Shown here: positions 57,516-64,000 of the stretch, piece after piece
How positions within the stretch are numbered: position 1 is the stretch's first letter
Layout: each line of letters starts with the position of its first letter
NCBI RefSeq assembly: GCF_022230925.1
Contig: NZ_JAKKFH010000008.1
Span: 372,001-436,000 of the forward strand
Reading direction: 5' to 3'
Length of the DNA stretch: 64,000 bases
DNA from: Micromonospora alfalfae
GTDB taxonomy: Bacteria; Actinomycetota; Actinomycetes; Mycobacteriales; Micromonosporaceae
The notes under the pieces: generated by a model
The model's input: the letters and a program-made list of their open reading frames with translations, nothing else
Databases searched by the model: none
What the model was told of the DNA's origin: nothing
Translations under genes and position numbers: made by a program

Positions 57516-57888
57516 TCAGTCGAGGCGGATGCTCGCGAGGGCCAGTCGTTGGAGAGGTTCGGTCTGGTGCCACTGGCTGTCCTGAGTGATCCGGGACAGG
57601 CTGTAAGCGCGGGTCCTGCGCTCGTTGACCAGCAGCCGGCGGGCGTGCAGCCGCACACCGCCGGCCTGGTCGCAGGTGTACTCCCGGGTTGGACGGATCG
57701 GTCGGCACGGCCGCACAGCCCGAGCCGAACTGACCCGACATCACCATCGACGGCGAGGCAGAGGCCATCGGCGCGCTGGCGGACGTACTCGGCGTGCCAC
57801 TGGCGGTGTCCTCGCCGTCAGCACCGCCGCAGGCGGAAAGGGCCAGCACGGCGATCACGCCGACCGTGGCAGACAGGCGCCGCTTCAT
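57516..57888 (-). pseudogene. Decayed lipoprotein gene, apparent chimera
   Basis: The frame from ATG 57888 begins as a lipoprotein (MKRRLSATVGVIAVLALSAC, lipobox LSAC; then GADGEDTASGTPSTSASAP and FGSGCAAVPTDPSNPG), as in fasciclin-type lipoproteins, but loses natural composition near 57690. The -1/+1 frame then carries a good protein end (YTCDQAGGVRLHARRLLVNE, RTRAYSLSRITQDSQWHQTE) terminating at 57516. The two halves probably come from different genes or from one gene with a deletion and frameshift, so no intact product is expected. Confidence 0.55.
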
Positions 57889-58052
57889 ACGAACTCCTCA
57901 GATGCTTGTACTCGATTGCTGCTGTCATGAGGCATTCGAGGCCGACCCGCAGACGGATGGGTACAAGATCGGGAATTGTTTGTCGCCGACGATGACGAGC
58001 GCCCGGCCGGGCAGGTCGACCGACCCACTGTCGGCCTCAGCGGACGCGGGGC

Positions 58053-58976
58053 CTACCCCTGCGACAGCCCGTCGTGCGCAGTGGCGGCGCGCAGCTCGGT
58101 GAGCACGTACGTGGCGGCCCTCTCGACGACGCGGATGCCCTCTTTCCGGCTCACGTGATGGTCGGAGAGCACGGCGATCAGCCAGTCATGACGCGCCTCG
58201 GCGATCCGTCCGATGCTGTTGACCAGCCAGCGGCCGCCGTCGACATCGGCGGTGTCCCAGCCGTTCTTGACGTAGTCGGAACGACTGCCCGGCTCCCGTG
58301 CGGCGGGGACCCCCCATCGCTGCTCGGGGATCACCTTCTTCATCAGGCCCATGATGAAGGTACGGTCCTGCGGGGTCAGCGGTCCCGTCGGTGACGTCAC
58401 CGCCGTCAGCAGGCGAAGCTGGTCGGCGACAGTGGTGGTGGTGAGTCCCCAGTGCGAGTTGGGCTTGGTCTCGCGCAGACCGAGCGCGCGGTTCGCGGCG
58501 TTGAGGCCGCGCGAGCCCCCGATCCGCTGCCACAGGGCGACGGCCGCATCGTTGTCACTGGACACGATCATGGCCTCGGCCAACCGCCGGGTGTCAGTTC
58601 CCAGGGCCTTGCCCGGCGGGTTCTGGCGCAGCAGCAGAGCCGCGAGGATGTTGACCTTGACGATGCTGGCGGTCTCGAACCGTTTGGCGCCGACAGTCAC
58701 CTCAGCCGTTCCCAGTCGGTCCACAGCCGCGACCGCCAGGTGGCCGTCGTATCGCTCCACGTAGGCAGTGATGCGCGTTCTCGCCTGGCCGATCCAGTCG
58801 ATGGCCGGCGTCGTGGGGATCGGACTGGCAGGGGAGGAACCGAGCGATGGCCCGCCTCCCCCTCCGTCGCCGTCGCGGGTGGCACCGAAGGCGGCCGTCG
58901 CAGCGCCGGCCAGCGACATCGTGACCGCGGAGATGACCCAGCGTCGCGGCAGCTGCCGCCCTTTCCGCTCAGCCAA
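58053..58976 (-). CDS. Class A beta-lactamase-like serine hydrolase, exported
   Basis: 307 residues, TTG 58976 overlapping the previous stop by 8 bp. A Tat-like or Sec signal (RRWVISAVTMSLAGAATAAFG) precedes a Gly/Pro linker and a penicillin-binding/beta-lactamase fold with SxxK at Ser104-Lys107 (TASIVKV), SDN near 142 (IVSSDNDAAV) and KNG in place of KTG (YVKNGWDT). The Glu166 region of true class A beta-lactamases is not obvious, so it may be a peptidoglycan or ester hydrolase. It is coupled to the lipoprotein gene upstream. Confidence 0.82.
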   Translation of the reverse strand: MAERKGRQLPRRWVISAVTMSLAGAATAAFGATRDGDGGGGGPSLGSSPASPIPTTPAIDWIGQARTRITAYVERYDGHLAVAAVDRLGTAEVTVGAKRFETASIVKVNILAALLLRQNPPGKALGTDTRRLAEAMIVSSDNDAAVALWQRIGGSRGLNAANRALGLRETKPNSHWGLTTTTVADQLRLLTAVTSPTGPLTPQDRTFIMGLMKKVIPEQRWGVPAAREPGSRSDYVKNGWDTADVDGGRWLVNSIGRIAEARHDWLIAVLSDHHVSRKEGIRVVERAATYVLTELRAATAHDGLSQG

Positions 58977-59652
58977 GGCGGGCCACCGCCCTCGCCGCGA
59001 TCGAGTCCACCACGGCCCGGCTGCCCGGATCGGGCAGGCGGACCGTCGAGACCGTCTCGCCTCGTTTCACCATCACGAAGTACGTGATGGTGTTCGGGGT
59101 GTCCGCATGCGCGATACGACCTCGAACGAGCATCCCGGTGCCCTCCAGATAATGCGGGTCGACGACGTCGAACGAGACATGCGATCCGAGGACCGGGTAG
59201 CTCGCGCACCGCAGAAGGACCCGACGGACGTCATCGACGTTCCGCTCGGCCCAACCAGGTTCGTACGTCTCCACGACGTGGTGGGCCGGCGACGAGCCGT
59301 CAGACAGCCGGTAGTAGCGCTCCACGGCGGCGCGCCGATGCGACTTGGCCAGGTAGTCTTTGCTGCGATAGTTGGGGCAGCTGTCCTGCTCCCACGGCCA
59401 GGACGCCAGACCGGTTCGCGCGTCGTCCTCATGCCACTCCGCTCCCAGCTCGCCCGCCCCCAGCAGCGGGCTCGGATCGCCCCGTTCCGCGTTCACGGTG
59501 TGCGGCTCGTCGGGGCCGACAGCGGACTCCCCCCGTTGGCACCCCGCGGCCATCACCATCAACGCCGACACGACGACCGGCACGACCGCGACCGAACGTC
59601 GGCCTCTGCCGCGAACCCGGCCTCGGCTCGTCCTGCTGCTCGATACGGACAC
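58969..59652 (-). CDS. Lipoprotein of unknown function
   Basis: 227 residues from GTG 59652, with GGGGAGG upstream. An Arg-rich N region and hydrophobic segment end in the lipobox MAAGC, so it is probably tethered outside the membrane. The mature part (about 45-227) contains WHEDDARTGLASWPWEQDSCP, AVERYYRLSDGSSPAHHVVE and VSFDVVDPHYLEGTGMLVRGR. It resembles small sensor-like domains of actinobacterial lipoproteins, but no named family was recognised. The beta-lactamase-like gene follows with an 8-bp overlap. Confidence 0.8.
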   Translation of the reverse strand: MSVSSSRTSRGRVRGRGRRSVAVVPVVVSALMVMAAGCQRGESAVGPDEPHTVNAERGDPSPLLGAGELGAEWHEDDARTGLASWPWEQDSCPNYRSKDYLAKSHRRAAVERYYRLSDGSSPAHHVVETYEPGWAERNVDDVRRVLLRCASYPVLGSHVSFDVVDPHYLEGTGMLVRGRIAHADTPNTITYFVMVKRGETVSTVRLPDPGSRAVVDSIAARAVARLG

Positions 59653-59814
59653 CGAAAAACCTCCCCAAACACAGGTACTTGCCACCGCAGGTGGCGCTTC
59701 AGGCGACGACGCCTGGCGGCACGTTCGTCGCTGCCGCAGCACCGACGCTGCGGTTGCCGGCCGCCGGTCCGACACCATCGGGACCCGCCACACCCCGGCG
59801 GCGGACGGAACCGG

Positions 59815-60315
59815 TCAATGGCGTTCCTCGGCGAACAGCTCGGAACGGGTCGCGCCGAGCAACTCACGCAGGCGGTTGAGGGAGCGCATGCTCTGGCTCT
59901 TGACGACGGCTGTGGAGACGCCCACAACCTCGGCGGTTGTCTCCACGCTCAGGTCGTCCCAGTAGCGCAGGACGATGATCGCCCGGTCCCGCAACGGCAG
60001 GGTGGCGACCGCGTCCAGCAACGTCATGCGCAGCTCGGCCGGATGTTCCTCGCTCCGCTCCGGCGGCGCCGACATCGCCAACTCGCGGCTGGAGCGACGC
60101 CGCTGCTGGTCGATCATGCAGCGCAGCAGTATCTTGCGGGCGTACGCGTGGGGGTCGTCGGCCCGACGGACCCGCCTCCAGTTGGCGTACACCTTGGCCA
60201 GCGTCGTCTGCGTGAGGTCCTGGGCGAGATGCCAGTCGCGGCACATCAGGAACGCCGCGTCGCGCAACCGGCCGGCGGCCGCCTGCGCGAACTCCACGAA
60301 CTCCTCGTCAGCCAT
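59815..60315 (-). CDS. SigE-family ECF sigma factor
   Basis: 166 residues from ATG 60315. Sigma region 2 (EFVEFAQAAAGRLRDAAFLMCRDWHLAQDLTQTTLAKVYANW) and region 4 (LDAVATLPLRDRAIIVLRYWDDLSVETTAEVVGVSTAVVKSQSMRSLNRLREL) define an actinobacterial SigE-family (SigM/SACE-type) ECF factor. It starts 8 bp inside the end of the membrane-protein gene at 60308, which is likely its regulator. Promoter specificity cannot be given. Confidence 0.92.
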   Translation of the reverse strand: MADEEFVEFAQAAAGRLRDAAFLMCRDWHLAQDLTQTTLAKVYANWRRVRRADDPHAYARKILLRCMIDQQRRRSSRELAMSAPPERSEEHPAELRMTLLDAVATLPLRDRAIIVLRYWDDLSVETTAEVVGVSTAVVKSQSMRSLNRLRELLGATRSELFAEERH

Positions 60316-61186
60316 TCGACCGGGCCAGCTTCGGGAACCTCTTGGCACCGTTGCGGACGTACTCGGCCGGCAGTTTCGTCCCCCACATCGGGTTGGCGGC
60401 GATCGCGGTCGCCTCCTTCACGGAGAGGACGGGCGATGCCGGCGAGGTTCCCTTGGGGTCCCAGGCCAGACAGGTAGCGATCATGAGATCGACCTGGAGG
60501 CCAGCGCTGTGGTGCACGGTGACCCTCTGGCTCTCCAAGCAGTTGCCGGGTACTTCGGTCAGCTCCACCGTCCCCGGGACAGGATCGCCGCCGAGGCGGT
60601 CCCGGTAGATGGAGAGCCCCACCATTCCCGCTCCATCGCCTCGGTCCAGGTAGAGCTGGACGTACGGCATGCCGGAGCCTGCCCCGCGGCTCGGCAGACT
60701 TGCATAGCCGCCGGTCTTCCCCTGGGGCAGCAGCCGGGTCAGCAGTTCCAAGGCGCCCTGCGGCGTGGTGGTCAGCAGCTCGCCGTCCGGCCCCGGCCCC
60801 ATCCTCACGGTGTCGATCACGGTGGTCGAGGGAGTCGGCGGGACCAGCCCTCCCTGTTCCTCGTCGGCGCCCTCCTCGAACCGGACCGGGGCGCCAGCCG
60901 AGGGCGCGGCCGGGGACGGCGAGGTGGTGTCGACCGACCCGCCCGGCAGACCCAGGTTCGGCCCCGCGGGCTGACCGGCATCATCCGCGCCGACGCCGAG
61001 CGGCCCGGCGGCCAGGCCGATCACGAGCAGCATCGCCAACGCCGATCCGCCGGCGCCGAACTGCGCCAGGCGGCGTCGGTGACGAAGTCGGCGGCCCTGC
61101 ACCACCGACTGTTGGACCAGGTCACCCAGTGGCGGGGCGGGATGTTGGGCCAGTTCGTCAGTGAAACGCCCACGCACATCGCCCAT
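60308..61186 (-). CDS. Membrane-anchored partner of the ECF sigma factor
   Basis: 292 residues from ATG 61186. A ~40-residue cytoplasmic part (MGDVRGRFTDELAQHPAPPL, VQQSVVQGRRLRHRRRLAQF) precedes one helix (about 43-63), a Pro/Ser linker and an exported domain (about 110-290; GALELLTRLLPQGKTGGYASLP, YVQLYLDRGDGAG, TVELTEVPGNCLESQRVTVHH). This is the architecture of the membrane proteins paired with SigE-family ECF genes, probably a sensor/anti-sigma factor. It precedes rather than follows the sigma gene. Confidence 0.8.
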   Translation of the reverse strand: MGDVRGRFTDELAQHPAPPLGDLVQQSVVQGRRLRHRRRLAQFGAGGSALAMLLVIGLAAGPLGVGADDAGQPAGPNLGLPGGSVDTTSPSPAAPSAGAPVRFEEGADEEQGGLVPPTPSTTVIDTVRMGPGPDGELLTTTPQGALELLTRLLPQGKTGGYASLPSRGAGSGMPYVQLYLDRGDGAGMVGLSIYRDRLGGDPVPGTVELTEVPGNCLESQRVTVHHSAGLQVDLMIATCLAWDPKGTSPASPVLSVKEATAIAANPMWGTKLPAEYVRNGAKRFPKLARSNG

Positions 61187-61500
61187 GTCCCTTGTTCCTC
61201 CTCGGCCGACCGCCCGCAGTGGCGATCCGTCATTGACCTGACGGGTTGGCCAGCCGATTTGGTTACCGAGTTTTGGCGCGAACTTTCAATCACCCGCGTC
61301 CGCGGAACATGGTGTTTTCAGTACGTGTGCTGCCCCCTCCGTAGCGTCACGATCCGCAGGCCAAAGGCGTTGCTGCGGACGGTTCGAGCAGCTGAAGCTG
61401 CTGGCTGGCGCACGGTTGAGACACAACCCGTAGAGCGTCCTAGGAGGTTAGGGTGCTGGGGTTCCCCTTCATCGAACCAGTTCCATTAGGATGACCATCG
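61187..61500. other. 314-bp divergent intergenic region
   Basis: Lower GC than the flanks, with promoters expected for the leftward ECF operon and the rightward GNAT gene. I see no gene, repeat or clear operator. TTAGGATGA lies just before 61501. Confidence 0.4.
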
Positions 61501-62484
61501 ATGAGGATCGCAGGTTGGAGTCGCGCCACATCAGCCGAGGCAGCAGCGCTGGCGGCGCTCTTTCAGCGCGCCGAGGCGGTCGCCCCCGTCGGCATGGAGC
61601 AGCGCGCTGAGGACGTCCGGAATCGACTGGCCACTCTCGGGCCGGACAGTGCCGGACGCACCCGAGTTGGCCGCGATGAGACCGGCAGCGTCGCCGCATA
61701 CGGCGAGGTCGCCGACATGGGAACAGCGGACGACGTGCTCCGCATTCGCCTGACCAACGTGTTCCATCCCGACATCGCGGACGACGTCCGCGCAGAGCTG
61801 CACCGCTGGCTCATCGACCAGGCGAAGCAGTTACGCGACAACCGAGGATCAGCACAGGCCGTCCTCGGCATCCGGTGTGCCGAGAACGATCGGGCTGGCC
61901 GCGAGCTGCTGATCGGTGGCGGCTTCGCGCTGGTCCGGCACGAACGGGACCTCGTCCTGGCGGTGCCTGATGAGCCGCCGGCTCCCGCGCTGCCGCCCGG
62001 TCTGGTGCTGACGCCTGTCGAGGAGCGCTACGACGAACTGGCCCGGCTGGCCCACAATGAGGCCTACGCCGACAGCCCGGCAGCGGTTCGACCAGACCAG
62101 CGCACCTGGCCCCAGCACGCGACCGGACATCCGCGGTTCCTGCCCGACCTCTCCTGTCTGGTGCTCGCCGAGGCCGACCGAAGCGACAACCCGGTGGCCG
62201 GCTTCCTCTTCGCGCTCGCCGACGGCAGCACTGACACGCCGACAGCGCTTCTGCACTGTCTGGGCACCCGAGCAGCCTGGCGCCGCAGTGGCGTGGCCAC
62301 GGCGATGATCTCGCGGGTCCTGCACCGTGCGCACTCAGCCGGCATCACACACCTACGACTCAAGGTCACCGACAGCAACCACCCCGCTCTGGCGCTCTAC
62401 CGGAAACTGGGTTTTGTGGAGTCGGGGCAAGGGTTCGCGGTGCTGATGCGGCAGCTCACCCCCGAGGCCGACGAGCAGCCGTAG
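61501..62484 (+). CDS. Protein with two GNAT acetyltransferase domains
   Basis: 327 residues from ATG 61501. The C-terminal GNAT domain (about 165-320) is well formed: LHCLGTRAAWRRSGVATAMISRVLHRAHSAGITHLRLKVTDSNHPALALYRKLGFVESGQGF contains the acetyl-CoA-binding R/QxxGxG/A-like loop. The N-terminal half (1-155) is a degenerate second GNAT fold (ENDRAGRELLIGGGFALVRHERDL). The overall design resembles mycothiol synthase-like proteins, but MshD motifs are not clear enough for that name. Substrate unknown. Confidence 0.85.
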   Translation: MRIAGWSRATSAEAAALAALFQRAEAVAPVGMEQRAEDVRNRLATLGPDSAGRTRVGRDETGSVAAYGEVADMGTADDVLRIRLTNVFHPDIADDVRAELHRWLIDQAKQLRDNRGSAQAVLGIRCAENDRAGRELLIGGGFALVRHERDLVLAVPDEPPAPALPPGLVLTPVEERYDELARLAHNEAYADSPAAVRPDQRTWPQHATGHPRFLPDLSCLVLAEADRSDNPVAGFLFALADGSTDTPTALLHCLGTRAAWRRSGVATAMISRVLHRAHSAGITHLRLKVTDSNHPALALYRKLGFVESGQGFAVLMRQLTPEADEQP

Positions 62485-62572
62485 ACCCGACGTTTCGTCG
62501 ACTCGCGCTCAGCGCCGCGGCCACGCCGCGTCCTACCACGAGGCGCTGGGCGCACGCGAAATGTTCCGGGCG

Positions 62573-62752
62573 TTACGCACCACGGAACACCACCAGGCCG
62601 GCGACCGCCTGGAGCAGCGCCTTCCGCCAGTCCCACAGCGCCGTCCGCGCAGGCAACGGCGCGATGCCAGGCACCACCGCGTAACGCGCGTCGACCAGCC
62701 ACGGTGCGGCAAGGCTCCAATCCTTCCGCCCTGATCCGCAACAGGCCCGAAA
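62573..62752 (-). pseudogene. Possible 3' gene remnant
   Basis: A 59-codon minus-strand frame without start codon reads APWLVDARYAVVPGIAPLPA and RTALWDWRKALLQAVAGLVV, ending in TAA at 62575-62573. The composition is protein-like, with an in-frame stop immediately upstream (62753-62755). It may be the C terminus of a lost gene. The family is not recognised. Confidence 0.3.
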
Positions 62753-62805
62753 CTACCGGTTGAAAACTCTGGAATTTTCTGCCAGCCTGAGAGCCATCGA
62801 CAAGT

Positions 62806-62817
62806 GTGAACGTTAAC
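62806..62817 (+). promoter_or_regulatory. Candidate LacI-type operator upstream of the xylanase gene
   Basis: GTGAACGTTAAC is a near-palindrome centred on AACGTT with one mismatched pair. It lies about 300 bp before the start codon, so its role is uncertain. It differs from the CebR-like site of the LPMO gene. Confidence 0.4.
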
Positions 62818-63012
62818 AAGATCCGTTAGCACTGGAGGCGCTCCACGCGACCGTCGGGCCCACCCACCTACCAGGTGACCACGTCCACCACCGAACGAGC
62901 CCAGCGCCCGCAACCACTCCCCCACGGGCGACCGGGCATGCCTGTCACCACCCCTATATCCGCTGGCCAGGTAGCCCGAGCCGACTCGCATCCGGGCGGA
63001 CGCCTGACATGA

Positions 63013-64000
<988 letters not shown>

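Overview
The window is high-GC actinobacterial DNA, with dense genes, frequent GTG/TTG starts and 1-8 bp stop/start overlaps. The mix of secreted cellulose/xylan enzymes carrying ricin-type modules, a SapB-type lanthipeptide locus, GAF-ANTAR and SpoIIE/STAS stress regulators and SigE-family sigma factors fits a filamentous actinomycete, most likely Micromonospora or a relative. That placement is inferred from gene content; no rRNA or other marker gene is present.

Layout. 1-1.55 kb: a two-component system (histidine kinase cut by the window edge). 1.7-9.45 kb: a translationally coupled run of an SDR epimerase, a GT-C-like membrane protein, a GT2 glycosyltransferase, a DUF2064/TIGR04282-type transferase, a methyltransferase, a membrane-haem/molybdopterin fusion protein and a small membrane protein, then an MTA phosphorylase and a DM13 protein. 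9.8-12.6 kb: tandem paralogous secreted esterases with C-terminal ricin-type domains. 12.7-15.0 kb: a compositionally foreign two-gene island (cupin-NUDIX fusion plus 2-TM protein). 15.0-31.4 kb: a stress and redox neighbourhood with a STAS protein, a molybdopterin oxidoreductase whose Fe-S cysteines are replaced, two GAF-ANTAR regulators, a Cys-rich copper-binding bundle, an NDH-2-like flavoprotein, a TPP enzyme with a cyclase, an anti-sigma kinase, a GAF-PP2C phosphatase, a SigB/SigF-type sigma factor and a zinc alcohol dehydrogenase. Several genes here are preceded by the same SigB-like motif (GTTT or GTGT, 15 bp, GGGTA). 31.7-34.8 kb: a Ser/Thr kinase and a VWA protein. 34.9-44.6 kb: an unsaturated-uronide utilisation locus (IolB/KduI-like isomerase, GH88, YesL-like protein, ABC importer, DUF2264) with a divergent DeoR-HTH/LacI-sensor regulator. 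44.9-53.9 kb: a ram/amf-type class III lanthipeptide cluster (synthetase, 39-residue precursor, two ABC half-transporters) facing two atypical NarL-type regulators. The precursor gene is too short for routine gene calling. 54.0-64 kb: a PadR regulator with a perfect operator and a divergent hydrolase, an AA10 LPMO with a CebR-like operator, a beta-lactamase-like protein, an ECF sigma factor with a membrane partner, a double-GNAT protein, and the start of a GH10 xylanase.

Several gene remnants lie between the intact genes: an internally deleted STAS domain (27.3-27.45 kb), a carboxymuconolactone-decarboxylase-like fragment (54.0-54.2 kb) and an apparent lipoprotein chimera (57.5-57.9 kb). No tRNA, rRNA, CRISPR array, complete insertion sequence or replication origin was recognised.
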